DNA of 35,264 bases from Candidatus Wolfebacteria bacterium (GCA_016188075.1 JACPIO010000002.1:1-35264), one strand, 5' to 3'; shown: positions 1 to 8,636, counted from the stretch's first letter. Notes: generated by a model from the sequence alone, not told the origin. Numbers and translations: made by a program.

Positions 1-827
1 ATATTTGGCCGGATGAGGCAGTGGAGTTAGGTTTTGTCAAAAGTTCTTTTTTAATCAAGATGAGTTATTGGCTGGAGGATTTTCTTCATCGGAAGTCGGA
101 TTTTATCGTGGTTAATTCGCCGGGAATAAAAAATTTCTTGACGGAAAATAAGAGGGTGTCCGAGGATAAAGTCGCGGTTGTTCCGAACGCCGCTGACTTG
201 GAATTTTCTGACAAGCTCCAAGATTTTTCTTTGAGAAACAAAATGAGATGGGAGGGCAAGACCGTAGTGCTTTACGCCGGGGCAATGAGCATTGTTTACG
301 ATTTTGATTTAATCCTTGAAGTTGCCAAAGAAATAAAAAATCCTAACATTCTTTTTGTTTTTGTCGGAGACGGCCGGCAGAGAAAGGTAATGGAGAAAAA
401 AGTAAAGGAAGAAAAGCTCCGCAATGTGATTTTTTTGGGCGCTGTGCCCAAGATAAAATTGACCGAATTTGTCGCAGCTTCGGATATTTGTATTGCGAGC
501 CTTAAAGATATGCGCTTTTTAAAATATGTTTACGCCACCAAACTGATGAGCTATATGGCTGGGAAAAAGCCAATCATTCTCGCGATGGAGGGCGTGAGCG
601 CTCAATTGGTTTGCGGGAAAGCTAAGGCCGGGCTTTGTTTTAACCCGAAGGACCAGGCAGGCGTGAAACAAGCCATTTTGGAACTAGCCTCTGATAGTGC
701 CCAAAGAGAAAAACTGGGCCAGGCGGGATATGAGTACGCGCGGGAACATTTTGATTCCAAAAAATTGGCTCGATCTTATTTGGATATTTTGAGTGAGATT
801 GCGATTGGTCGCCAAACGCCCCGCTAA
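1..827 (+). CDS. Glycosyltransferase family 4-like, 5' truncated by window edge
   Basis: Probable GT-B fold glycosyltransferase transferring a nucleotide-sugar-derived sugar during surface polysaccharide assembly. The ORF track starts at a GTG at 21, but the frame is open to the window edge and reads IWPDEAVELG before it, so this is the C-terminal part of a longer protein. What is seen is the inter-domain region followed by a Rossmann-like donor-binding half: the VVLYAGAMS strand, FVFVGDG, VIFLGAVPK, then a KLMSYMAGKKPII stretch like the donor-site region of GT4 enzymes, and a C-terminal helix ending DSKKLARSYLDIL. It converges on asnB. Donor and acceptor cannot be told. Confidence 0.85.
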   Translation, partial: IWPDEAVELGFVKSSFLIKMSYWLEDFLHRKSDFIVVNSPGIKNFLTENKRVSEDKVAVVPNAADLEFSDKLQDFSLRNKMRWEGKTVVLYAGAMSIVYDFDLILEVAKEIKNPNILFVFVGDGRQRKVMEKKVKEEKLRNVIFLGAVPKIKLTEFVAASDICIASLKDMRFLKYVYATKLMSYMAGKKPIILAMEGVSAQLVCGKAKAGLCFNPKDQAGVKQAILELASDSAQREKLGQAGYEYAREHFDSKKLARSYLDILSEIAIGRQTPR

Positions 828-939
828 AGGCCTTTCGATAATTGAGTGGTAGTTTTAAAGCTACCGCTGAAATTGTATGGTCTATTGAATAAGTTAAACT
901 TCCGTAGATCGCTTCCGTAGTCTCCGGAGGGGAGGAACG

Positions 940-2922
940 CTAACTGAACCAATAGTCGTACCAGAGAGAGAGCGTCACCAAATTCCAAAGCCGAAAATTG
1001 TGTTCGACGTTTTGGTATTGATGAGCATTAATCAGGCGTTCGACGAAATCGTAGTTTAAGATGCCGCGTTCTCGGAGCTTTGATGCGCGGATAATCGAGA
1101 TTAGTCTTTTCTCCATTCGTGAATTCGGCTTAAACCACTCGCTCATCGGCGTGGCAAATCCCTTTTTTTCGCGCCAGATTATCTCATTGGGGATAATACC
1201 CTCGACGGCTTTTTTCAGAATATATTTGGAGGTATTATTTTTGATTTTGACATTGGTTGGAATCTGAAACGTCAGTTCAACCAATCGATAATCCAAAAAC
1301 GGAACCCGGCCTTCAAGAGAATGAGCCATGGTCATTTTGTCGGCGCGCGCGAGCAAGAGCTCCGGCAGGCGATGTTTGATTTCAAGATAAGTAAGGCGTC
1401 GCAGAAAGTCAGCAGTATTGTCGAGATGGTCAATTTCCCGGTAGATATTTTGAACGACAGGGTAACCCGACCATTCTTTAAATTTATTTTTGTATTCGTC
1501 TGTAAGCAGTTTTTCTTTTTCGTAATCGCCGAAAGCAATGGCGTTTCCCCAAAAAGGTTCTTGATTGTCTTTGAGTCGCCGTAGATACTCTTTGTGGAAA
1601 TCAAAACGCGGATGTCGGAAAAGTTTAGCTAACTCGAAAGGGCTAGTCCGTAGTCCTTGCGGCAGTTTTTGAAGCCGCCGCCACCACTTCTCATAAAGTT
1701 TTAGAGCTAGAATATAGGTGCTGTAGCCGGTAAAGATTTCATCCGAACCCTCGCCGATTTGAATGACGATCACGCCATTTTCGCGGGTGAATTTCGAAAG
1801 CCAGAAAAGCGGCACGCAAACCTGATCGCCGTTAGGGTCATCGGTATAGTACGGATATTCAAGGAGGAATTCCTCGAGATGGTTGTCGTCGATTAGAATT
1901 TCATGAGGAGTAGTACCTAAAACTTTCGCCATTTTTCTTGAATATTCAAATTCGTTGTATTTTTGAAAATTTTTAGAGCCGACGGAAAAAGTTTCCACTG
2001 GATGACCCATGGCCTCGGTCATTAAAGCCGCGTTGGTTGAGGAGTCTATGCCGCCCGAGAGAAAGCAACCAAAAGGCACGTCAGAGACCATCTGGGATTT
2101 GATGGAATCGCGCAGCAGTCGCCGGATTTCTTCGATATAGAATTGCTCGCTTCTATTTTCTGATTTCTGATTTCTATTTTTTGATTGTACCGGACTCCAG
2201 TACTCTTTTTCTTCCATCTCGCCGTTTTTTATTACAAGGTAGTGCGCTGGCGCTAGTTTTTTTACATCCTGAAAAAGCGTATAAGGCGAAGGCAGGCAAG
2301 AAAAAGTCAGATAATGCGAGATATTGCCTTCATTTAGCTCTTTTTTGAAATCGGGGTGAGCGAGAATAGCTTTGATTTCCGAGCCGAAATAGAAAGTGCC
2401 GTTTTGAATTGCGTAATAAAATGGTTTGATGCCCAAGTGGTCTCTCGCGGCAAAAAGCAGTTGTTTTTCCTCGTCCCAAATGGCAAAAGCAAACATGCCG
2501 TTCAGGCGTTTGACGCATTCCACTCCGTATTCGAGATAGCTTACGAGAATGACTTCGGTATCGGTTTTTGAGCGAAACTGATAGCCCTTTTTAATCAAAT
2601 CCGCCTTGAGTTCCTGAAAATTATAAATTTCTCCGTTAAAAGTAATCCACGCTCGCGGTAATTGGTAATTGGTAATTGGTAATTTATTTCTAATTTCTAA
2701 TTTCTTATTTCTAATTTCCGAAGACATTGGCATATGTCCGGCCGGACTTAAATCAATAATTTTTAATCGCCGATTTCCCAATCCCGCTTTTTTGTCCGGA
2801 GAAATATAAATACCCGCGTCGTCCGGTCCGCGGTGAACAAGGGTGTCGGTCATTTTTTTTATAACCGCCTCGTCTGTCTTCCCTGAATTATTAAAATGAA
2901 AAACTCCGCTTACGCCGCACAT
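940..2922 (-). CDS. asnB: Asparagine synthetase (glutamine-hydrolysing) AsnB-type amidotransferase
   Basis: Class II glutamine amidotransferase domain joined to an ATP-PPi synthetase domain. It converts aspartate to asparagine, or in glycan loci may amidate a sugar acid. I chose the start at 2922 rather than the ORF-track start at 2940, because it gives MCGVSG and so places the catalytic cysteine at position 2, where processing must expose it. HRGPDD, FNGEIYN and the PP-loop SGGIDSS are present, and the length (about 660 aa) is normal for the family. Two low-complexity stretches (about residues 69-89, EIRNKKLEIRNKLPITNYQ, and near SKNRNQKSENRS) are translated heptanucleotide repeats and probably loop insertions. 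It lies 10 nt after the flippase gene, apparently last in a three-gene glycan operon. Confidence 0.93.
   Translation of the reverse strand: MCGVSGVFHFNNSGKTDEAVIKKMTDTLVHRGPDDAGIYISPDKKAGLGNRRLKIIDLSPAGHMPMSSEIRNKKLEIRNKLPITNYQLPRAWITFNGEIYNFQELKADLIKKGYQFRSKTDTEVILVSYLEYGVECVKRLNGMFAFAIWDEEKQLLFAARDHLGIKPFYYAIQNGTFYFGSEIKAILAHPDFKKELNEGNISHYLTFSCLPSPYTLFQDVKKLAPAHYLVIKNGEMEEKEYWSPVQSKNRNQKSENRSEQFYIEEIRRLLRDSIKSQMVSDVPFGCFLSGGIDSSTNAALMTEAMGHPVETFSVGSKNFQKYNEFEYSRKMAKVLGTTPHEILIDDNHLEEFLLEYPYYTDDPNGDQVCVPLFWLSKFTRENGVIVIQIGEGSDEIFTGYSTYILALKLYEKWWRRLQKLPQGLRTSPFELAKLFRHPRFDFHKEYLRRLKDNQEPFWGNAIAFGDYEKEKLLTDEYKNKFKEWSGYPVVQNIYREIDHLDNTADFLRRLTYLEIKHRLPELLLARADKMTMAHSLEGRVPFLDYRLVELTFQIPTNVKIKNNTSKYILKKAVEGIIPNEIIWREKKGFATPMSEWFKPNSRMEKRLISIIRASKLRERGILNYDFVERLINAHQYQNVEHNFRLWNLVTLSLWYDYWFS
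2151..2187. repeat. Heptanucleotide-like repeat inside asnB
   Basis: Imperfect 7-nt repeats (gatttct-type units) read through by asnB as an Arg/Asn/Lys-rich linker between the glutaminase and synthetase domains. Confidence 0.6.
2657..2719. repeat. Heptanucleotide tandem repeat inside asnB
   Basis: Three exact ggtaatt units followed by four or more taatttc-type units, all in a 7-nt period. Because 7 is not a multiple of 3, the translation repeats every 7 residues (EIRNKKL, EIRNKLP, ITNYQLP). It stays in frame with AsnB and replaces a short surface loop between the HMP and FNGEIYN regions. Confidence 0.85.
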
Positions 2923-2932
2923 AGGGTTAACT

Positions 2933-4408
2933 TTAAACAACAGCCGAGTTTAAATTATTAAATAATAATTTAATTTCTTTCAAAACCTTTTCTTTTAGAA
3001 GAAAGAGCAAGCCGAAATAGATTATAACAGAGGTGATAATATTTATAATTATATTTAAACCGGCTTGACTAAATAAAAAGCTCGATATTCCCATAAGAGC
3101 CGCGGCGGCGATTATTTTTTTTAGATGCGGCAAGATATAGAAAGAATCGATCTTCAGTAGAAAATTCCAAGTCAGGCCGATATTTAACGCTTGAGCGATA
3201 AGAGTAGCCACGGCCGAACCAGCCATTCCGTAGGATGGGATTAAAAACCAATTAAAGACAATATTTCCCGTGGCGCCAATTAGTTGATAGTTGACCGCGC
3301 GACGCTGTTTATTGTGCGCCAGCACTAGATTGCCGAGTAGCGCGCCAGGAAAAATAAAAAAAAGAGTGGTAATAAGTATTTGAAAAGAAAGAACCCCGGC
3401 CAAGTATTCTTTACCAAAAACAAGTTCTATGATTGGTTTTCCTAAAATTATACTACCCAAGATTAAGGGGATTCCCACGAGAAAGGCAAGAGTGAAAGAC
3501 TTCTCGTTTAAAATTTTAGCTTTTTCTTTTTCTCCTTGCCCGACAAAACGTGAAAGCGTCGGGAAGATGGCGCTGGCTAAAAGGCTTGGTAAAATATAGA
3601 AAATCTGAACAATCCTTTGACTGGCGGAATAATAACCAATTTCTGCGGGGGTTCGCCACCAACCGAGCATTACAAGATCGGTATTCAACATGAAAAAACC
3701 AAGGGTACCAGAAAAGGCAATCGGCCAGCAAAAGGTGAAAGTTCTCCAGATTAATTTTTTATCAAAATAGCGAAAAATGCCGGCGAATTGACTCCTTAGA
3801 ATAAATATGGATAATAACGCCGCCAAACCGACACTCGCAAAATAAGACAAAAGCAGGGCTTTCGCGGTTTTAAAAAAATACAAAATAATAAATCCAGCAA
3901 TTACGATAGCCACATTCATTATTGTCACAATAAAAGCCTCCCACTCCATTTTTTGGAGTCCGCGGAAATAGGACAAGACAAATTCTCGGATGTTATCGAA
4001 AAGAGTAAGAAACGCCACTAGGGGAATCAAGACAGCCGCTTCTTTAATGTTGGTGAGTTTAGGCGCGACGAAGATTATTAAAAGGGTTGTTAGTGCGAGC
4101 AGCGCCGCTTTTATCCAGAAGCTCGCAGCAAAATGGCGCGCTCGCTCACCTGGGTGACTGGCAACATCGCGAGTCAAAAGACTATTTACTCCTATATCGG
4201 CGAAAACAGTAAAAAAACCGGCGAAGCTTAAAACATACGAAAAAACCCCGTATTCGGCCGCGCCTAAAACCCGGGCCGCGTAAATAATAATTATTGCCCG
4301 AATAAGACGGCTGCCAATATGGCTCACACTTAACCAAAAAACATTTTTGGTTACGGTTTGGCGCGTGCCTTTATTTTCAAAAAGAAAAGATTTTAATCGT
4401 GAAAGCAT
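2933..4408 (-). CDS. Polysaccharide flippase (Wzx/MATE-like, MOP superfamily)
   Basis: Integral membrane protein of 491 aa with about 12-14 hydrophobic segments, expected to flip undecaprenyl-linked oligosaccharide across the cytoplasmic membrane. The N-terminus (TVTKNVFWLSVSHIGSRLIR) and the following IYAARVLGAAEYGVFSYVLS are typical of the oligosaccharide flippase family, and a polar loop RSQFAGIFRYFDKKLIWRTF separates the two halves. The neighbours are an initiating glycosyl-phosphate transferase 8 nt upstream and asnB 10 nt downstream, all on the minus strand and likely co-transcribed. The substrate is unknown. Confidence 0.9.
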   Translation of the reverse strand: MLSRLKSFLFENKGTRQTVTKNVFWLSVSHIGSRLIRAIIIIYAARVLGAAEYGVFSYVLSFAGFFTVFADIGVNSLLTRDVASHPGERARHFAASFWIKAALLALTTLLIIFVAPKLTNIKEAAVLIPLVAFLTLFDNIREFVLSYFRGLQKMEWEAFIVTIMNVAIVIAGFIILYFFKTAKALLLSYFASVGLAALLSIFILRSQFAGIFRYFDKKLIWRTFTFCWPIAFSGTLGFFMLNTDLVMLGWWRTPAEIGYYSASQRIVQIFYILPSLLASAIFPTLSRFVGQGEKEKAKILNEKSFTLAFLVGIPLILGSIILGKPIIELVFGKEYLAGVLSFQILITTLFFIFPGALLGNLVLAHNKQRRAVNYQLIGATGNIVFNWFLIPSYGMAGSAVATLIAQALNIGLTWNFLLKIDSFYILPHLKKIIAAAALMGISSFLFSQAGLNIIINIITSVIIYFGLLFLLKEKVLKEIKLLFNNLNSAVV

Positions 4409-4416
4409 ATCTTTAG

Positions 4417-5733
4417 TTACTCCGGGTTGCTGAAAAACAATCTAATGGTTTTTAAGATGATAAATATATCCAGAATGAACGAACGATTTTTGATGTAATA
4501 AATATCGTATTTCAGTTTTTCGAAGGCTTCTTCCGGAGAGGCGCTGGGACGATAATTCACTTGAGCCCAGCCAGTCAGTCCCGGCTTTATGACGTGCCGG
4601 ATTTCATAGTAGGGAAGATTTTGATACTCGCGGGCGAGTTCCACTCTCTCCGGCCGGGGGCCAATAAAAGAAATGTCGCCCTTCAAGATATTCCAAAGCT
4701 GGGGCAGTTCATCGAGATGCGAGTACCGCAGTATTTTGCCCAAAAAAGTCAGCCGTTTGTCGTTTGCGGTTGTCCAGAGCGGGCCCTCGTGGTTATTACG
4801 CATAGTGCGGAATTTATAAAGCGTGAAAACATTGCTGTTTTTTCCGAGTCGTTTCTGCGGATAGAAAATCGGCCCTTCGGAAGTCAATTTAATAAGCACT
4901 GAATTTATAATCATAATTGGCAGAAGAATTAAGCCCAGACAAATGGACAAGACGGCATCCATGGCCCTTTTTAGGGCGTCATAGGCCTTACGGCGGCTCA
5001 CGATTTTTCCCACAAACCAGCCTTCTTCCAATTCTTCGATGGGAATTTTTCGGAAAATCATTTCAAAAAAATCTGCCGAATCTAAAGTTTTTACTCCCAA
5101 GGGCAAAAGCCGGTAGATTAATTGAATGATTGCCGTGTCGTCTTTTATAAAATGCGTCGGCAGAATAATCAAATCAATATCTTTTTCCACAATCAGCTGC
5201 CTTAACTCGTCTAACCCTTTTTCTCTTAAATCGTCATCTAGCCAAAACGCCACGTTATATCCTAATTGGGGATTTTGTCTTAAATAAGAAACTATTTCTT
5301 GAATGGTTGACGAGTTTCCCATCGCCAGAAGATTAGTCCTCGCGTAATCCAAGCGGATGATTAAAAATTTCCAAAATAAATCCAGAATAAAAAAAATTAC
5401 GCCGAAAAGAGCCAAATTGGTTTTAGGAGTAAGGTTGAAGAAATTCAGGAAAAGATAAAAGAGGATAACCGAAACAGCGGCGGCCAGAATAATGACGCCG
5501 GCGAGATTGCGAATTAAGACAAAATCTCGTTTGAGCGAGCGGATTTCGTAGCAGTCCGTAAGATAAAAGATTAAAATCCAAATAAGAAAAATCGCGGAAA
5601 AGGGCTGGAGATGAGAGCCGAAAGAGCTCTGGAAGTCGGCCGGCCCGTATCGGAATACAAGGGTTAGGGCTAAACTTAAATAAAGTAAAAAAATATCGCC
5701 CAAAATAAGTATTGTGGTTTTGATTTTTAACAT
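4417..5733 (-). CDS. Polyprenyl glycosylphosphotransferase (initiating sugar transferase)
   Basis: Transfers a sugar-1-phosphate from a nucleotide sugar onto undecaprenyl phosphate, the first membrane step of polysaccharide or glycoprotein glycan synthesis. At 438 aa it has four or five N-terminal TM segments (residues about 5-110), a Rossmann-like middle domain (NLLAMGNSSTIQEIVSYLR), one more TM (about 265-290) and the C-terminal bacterial sugar transferase domain with KFRTM, DELPQLWNILKGD, GPRPE and KPGLTGWAQVNYR. This is the WbaP/WcaJ-like architecture. It is the promoter-proximal gene of the minus-strand glycan cluster. Sugar specificity cannot be inferred. Confidence 0.93.
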   Translation of the reverse strand: MLKIKTTILILGDIFLLYLSLALTLVFRYGPADFQSSFGSHLQPFSAIFLIWILIFYLTDCYEIRSLKRDFVLIRNLAGVIILAAAVSVILFYLFLNFFNLTPKTNLALFGVIFFILDLFWKFLIIRLDYARTNLLAMGNSSTIQEIVSYLRQNPQLGYNVAFWLDDDLREKGLDELRQLIVEKDIDLIILPTHFIKDDTAIIQLIYRLLPLGVKTLDSADFFEMIFRKIPIEELEEGWFVGKIVSRRKAYDALKRAMDAVLSICLGLILLPIMIINSVLIKLTSEGPIFYPQKRLGKNSNVFTLYKFRTMRNNHEGPLWTTANDKRLTFLGKILRYSHLDELPQLWNILKGDISFIGPRPERVELAREYQNLPYYEIRHVIKPGLTGWAQVNYRPSASPEEAFEKLKYDIYYIKNRSFILDIFIILKTIRLFFSNPE

Positions 5734-5751
5734 TGCAAGATTTTTGATAGT

Positions 5752-5987
5752 TGTTCACGAAATATCACTTCTCTTGTCTCCGCAGGCAATTTGCCCGAAA
5801 ACACGCTATCAAATTCCCCAGCGAGGAATTTGCGCTCGCTCTCGGCCTCCCCGAAGCAATCCCTTCGGGATGCTACGGGGCAGGCGCTCTTATGCCCGTT
5901 TACCCCGTACCAAACCGAAGGTTTTGGTGCGGGGCTTGGCCTGCGAGACGGTTTTCTTGGCAAATTGCCTGCGGGAAGATGTGAACA
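5752..5987. repeat. Nested palindromic spacer between sugar transferase and pth
   Basis: Most of the 278-nt gap forms one nested inverted-repeat structure. The outer arms TGTTCAC/GTGAACA are at 5752-5758 and 5981-5987, then a perfect 16-bp arm CCGCAGGCAATTTGCC at 5780-5795 pairs with 5959-5974, and GAAAAC pairs with GTTTTC. Inside are at least three smaller hairpins: CAAATTCC/GGAATTTG at 5810-5832, the CCCCGAAGCA element at 5849-5886, and ccccg.accaaa.cc paired with gg.tttggt.cgggg around 5902-5936. ORFs called on both strands here are by-products of the palindrome. Confidence 0.8.
5849..5886. repeat. Palindromic repeat element, copy A
   Basis: CCCCGAAGCA, a variable apex (TCCC ttc GGGA), then GCTACGGGGCAGGCG. 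Both ends match copy B inside secF (16480-16514), with only the hairpin apex differing. Confidence 0.75.
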
Positions 5988-6011
5988 GCAGTGGTATTTT
6001 TTGTCCATAAG

Positions 6012-6539
6012 TTAATTAATAATCCCCCGAATTGTTTTGAAGATTACGCGGATTTTTTTAAATTCTTCAGCGCTCATTTTTTTTAGAACAAGCTTATTGG
6101 CCTGGACTTTTGGTCCGTCTAAATGTCTTATTCCCACGCGGATGCGCCAGAAATTTTTGGTGCCGAGGGCTTGAATGATTGATTCCACTCCCCGGTGCCC
6201 GGCCGAACCCCGGCCAAAAGAAAGTTTGTAGTCGCCCAAAGGGATATCGGAGTCGTCATGAATTACGACAAGCTCTTTGGGTTTTAGCCGGAAATATTTT
6301 AAGGCGACTAAAACCGAGCCGCCGGATTCATTCATAAAGCCGCAAGACTTAATCAAAATCTTTTGGCCTAATTTTAAATACTCGAAAGATTGTCTTCTTG
6401 GATGTTTAAAAGACTCCGAAGAGTCGATTTTACCCTCTTTTTTCAGGTAATTGAGAGCCAAGAATCCGATATTGTGATAGGTTCTTTGGTAATTTTGACC
6501 CGGGTTTCCCAACCCCACAATCGCTTTTATTTCATCCAT
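6012..6539 (-). CDS. pth: Peptidyl-tRNA hydrolase
   Basis: Hydrolyses the ester bond of peptidyl-tRNA released from stalled ribosomes, recycling tRNA in the cytoplasm. At 175 aa it is close to the usual bacterial Pth length. It shows GLGNPG at the N-terminus, the catalytic-His segment TYHNIGF, FMNESGG, VIHDDSDIP and GSAGHRGVESII, all Pth signatures. The start ATG at 6539 immediately precedes the glycine-rich motif at the usual distance. The gene is divergent from lepB across about 100 bp that hold back-to-back promoters. Confidence 0.96.
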   Translation of the reverse strand: MDEIKAIVGLGNPGQNYQRTYHNIGFLALNYLKKEGKIDSSESFKHPRRQSFEYLKLGQKILIKSCGFMNESGGSVLVALKYFRLKPKELVVIHDDSDIPLGDYKLSFGRGSAGHRGVESIIQALGTKNFWRIRVGIRHLDGPKVQANKLVLKKMSAEEFKKIRVIFKTIRGIIN

Positions 6540-6566
6540 AAGCTAATACAATAAGGAATCACGATA

Positions 6567-6596
6567 ACTATACACAATAATGGCCTAAACTTGCAA
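6567..6596 (-). promoter_or_regulatory. Putative sigma70 promoter for pth
   Basis: On the minus strand, TTGCAA (6596-6591), an 18-bp spacer, then TATAGT (6572-6567), about 28 nt before the pth start. The -35 hexamer is self-complementary and is shared with the divergent lepB promoter. Confidence 0.5.
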
Positions 6597-6618
6597 TTAT
6601 CGTTTTTCGGTATACAAT
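6591..6618 (+). promoter_or_regulatory. Putative sigma70 promoter for lepB-hisS
   Basis: TTGCAA, a 16-bp spacer, then TACAAT, ending 22 bp before the lepB ATG. The word TACAATAAGG occurs twice in the divergent region, and a 7-bp inverted repeat ACGATAA/TTATCGT (6561-6567, 6597-6603) overlaps the promoters, so an operator is possible. Confidence 0.5.
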
Positions 6619-6640
6619 AAGGCCAACTAATAGAGTATTT

Positions 6641-7192
6641 ATGGCGATGAAATCCTTTCTCTATTCCGTTTGGGAAACTATCGAGGTGGGGGTCGTGGCT
6701 GTCCTCGCGGTTTTTCTTATAAGAAGTTATCTTATCCAGCCGTTTCTTGTGAGCGGCGCTTCCATGGAGCCGAATTTTTCTTCCGGTGACTATCTTTTGA
6801 TTGACGAGCTCACCTATCGTTTTCGCGAGCCGGAGCGCGGAGAGGTGATTGTTTTTCATTATCCTTACGACGAGACCACTTACTATATAAAAAGAATAAT
6901 CGGGTTGTCCGGCGAACGTTTAATTTTCAAAGACGGCAAAATTACGGTTTTTAATTCTCGAAATCCGAACGGCCTTACCTTGCCCGAGGGTTATTTGCCG
7001 GCCGGATTTATGACTTCGGGGAAAGAGGTGGTTTTGCGGGATAACGAACTTTTCGTTTTAGGCGATAACCGAAACTATAGTTTTGATTCTCGAAGTTGGG
7101 GAAGTTTGAGCAAAAAAGAAATAGTCGGCCTGGTTCGTCTGCGACTCTGGCCTTTTACCAAAGTTTTGGCAGTAGAGAAACCAATTTATTAA
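6641..7192 (+). CDS. lepB: Signal peptidase I
   Basis: Membrane serine/lysine protease that removes signal peptides from Sec-exported proteins. It has one N-terminal TM segment (residues about 14-31), then the catalytic SGASMEP box with nucleophile Ser41, the general base in YYIKRIIGLSGE (Lys84), and the C-terminal LGDNRNYSFDSRSWG box. At 183 aa it is the compact S26A form. It heads the plus-strand run and lies 14 nt before hisS, with its own promoter in the divergent spacer. Functionally it complements secD and secF further along. Confidence 0.95.
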   Translation: MAMKSFLYSVWETIEVGVVAVLAVFLIRSYLIQPFLVSGASMEPNFSSGDYLLIDELTYRFREPERGEVIVFHYPYDETTYYIKRIIGLSGERLIFKDGKITVFNSRNPNGLTLPEGYLPAGFMTSGKEVVLRDNELFVLGDNRNYSFDSRSWGSLSKKEIVGLVRLRLWPFTKVLAVEKPIY

Positions 7193-7206
7193 AACTCTAA
7201 GCACTA

Positions 7207-8532
7207 ATGCCTAAATCTGTAATTAAAACTACCAAGAAAAAAGCAGGGAGTGGACAGGAGAAAATCCTTTTCCGGGCTCCGCGCGGTATGCACGATATTT
7301 TGCCGGAAGATCAGCCGTGGTGGAATAAGGCGAGAAAAACCATCGACGAGGTTGCTGATTTTTACAACTTTTCGAGAATCGACACGCCCATTCTCGAGGA
7401 AGCGGCCATATTTGAAAAAGGCTTGGGGACAACCACGGATATTGTTTCCAAGCAGATGTATGTTTTAAGAACAAAGGGCGGGGATCGTTTGGTTTTAAGA
7501 CCGGAAGGAACAACCGGAGTAATCAGGGCTTATTTCGAGCACGGGCTGTCGCGTCTTAGTCAGCCTCTTAGGCTTTACTATGTCGGTTCTTTTTTTCGTT
7601 ACGAAAGACCGCAGGCCGGTCGTTATCGCGAGCTTCATCAGGTTGGTTTTGAAATGATCGGAGGCGAGGATGATCCGATTTATGACGCTCAAATGATTCT
7701 GGTCAGCTTCCGGCTCGCCGAGGAGTTAAAAATAAAAAACTTAATTGTTCAGCTGAATAGCATCGGCTGCCGCAACTGCCGACCGGTCTATCGCCGCCGC
7801 CTCCAGGAATACTATCGGAAAATGTCTTCCGGCGTCTGCAAGGATTGTCGAGCGCGCCTCAATCTTAATCCGCTTCGGCTTTTGGACTGCAAGGAAGAAA
7901 ATTGCGAGAAGGTGAAAAGCGGCGCGCCGACGATCATCAACCACCTGTGTCAAAGTTGCCGGAGCCACTTCAAAGCGGTCTTGGAATATTTAGACGAGTT
8001 GGGATTGCCGTACACTTTAAACGCCTACCTGGTGAGAGGTCTTGATTATTATAATCGGACTGTTTTTGAAATCTCGTCCGAAAATAATGCCTCGTTCGCT
8101 TTTGGAGGAGGCGGACGATACGATTATTTGGGAGAGATAATAGGGAAAAGAAAAACGCCCCTTCCGGCGGTGGGTAGCGCTTTGGGAATGGAAAGACTGA
8201 TTGAAGAAATGAGGAGCCGAGGCGTGAACGGTACCTTAAGATCTCGAGGCCGGGTTTTTTTGGTACAGATTGGCAGTCCGGCAAAAATTAAAGCTTTGGG
8301 CTTGATTGAAAAGTTCAGGGAGGCTAATATTAAAGCTCTTGAATCGCTGGGCAGGGCGTCTTTTAAATCGCAGTTGAGAATAGCTGATAAAGAAGGAGTC
8401 GATCTATCCTTGATATTGGGACAGCGCGAAGTCTTCGAGGATAGCATTATTATTCGGGATATGAAAAGCGGCAATCAAGAAACCGTTCCCATAGGTAAGA
8501 TGGTGGAAGAGGTGAAAAGGAGATTAAAATAG
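7207..8532 (+). CDS. hisS: Histidyl-tRNA synthetase
   Basis: Class II aminoacyl-tRNA synthetase that charges tRNA-His. It has PRGMHDILPED at the N-terminus, LRPEGTTGVIR (motif 2 region), GRYRELHQVGFEMIG, the His-specific LVRGLDYYNRTVFE and motif 3 GSALGMERLI, then the anticodon-binding domain (about 345-441). The insertion domain carries a cysteine set (GCRNCRP, VCKDCR, DCKEENC, LCQSC) that suggests a zinc site, as in a subset of bacterial HisRS. At 441 aa it is full length. A start at 7207 gives a Lys-rich extension of about 20 residues; a later start is possible but no better RBS is seen. Confidence 0.95.
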   Translation: MPKSVIKTTKKKAGSGQEKILFRAPRGMHDILPEDQPWWNKARKTIDEVADFYNFSRIDTPILEEAAIFEKGLGTTTDIVSKQMYVLRTKGGDRLVLRPEGTTGVIRAYFEHGLSRLSQPLRLYYVGSFFRYERPQAGRYRELHQVGFEMIGGEDDPIYDAQMILVSFRLAEELKIKNLIVQLNSIGCRNCRPVYRRRLQEYYRKMSSGVCKDCRARLNLNPLRLLDCKEENCEKVKSGAPTIINHLCQSCRSHFKAVLEYLDELGLPYTLNAYLVRGLDYYNRTVFEISSENNASFAFGGGGRYDYLGEIIGKRKTPLPAVGSALGMERLIEEMRSRGVNGTLRSRGRVFLVQIGSPAKIKALGLIEKFREANIKALESLGRASFKSQLRIADKEGVDLSLILGQREVFEDSIIIRDMKSGNQETVPIGKMVEEVKRRLK

Positions 8533-8626
8533 TATCGATGCGAATATACTAATATACGAATTATGCTAATCGTAAACGATCGGTCCATTCGTATCATTAG
8601 TATAATTCGTATATTGGCATCGATAC
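8532..8626. repeat. Long imperfect palindrome between hisS and HIT gene
   Basis: Perfect 10-bp ends GTATCGATGC (8532-8541) and GCATCGATAC (8617-8626) continue inward as a long imperfect match made of ATAC/TAAT/CGAAT words. It fills the whole intergenic gap. There is no T-tract typical of a terminator. Confidence 0.75.
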
Positions 8627-8636
8627 ACGCGAAGCG

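Noticed and set aside
2657-2719. Possible CRISPR-like array
   Set aside because: Units are 7 nt, contiguous, without spacers, and lie in a coding frame.
5714-6015. Five overlapping ORFs on both strands in the spacer before pth
   Set aside because: They follow from the GC-rich palindromes; none has a plausible domain, start signal or consistent codon use.
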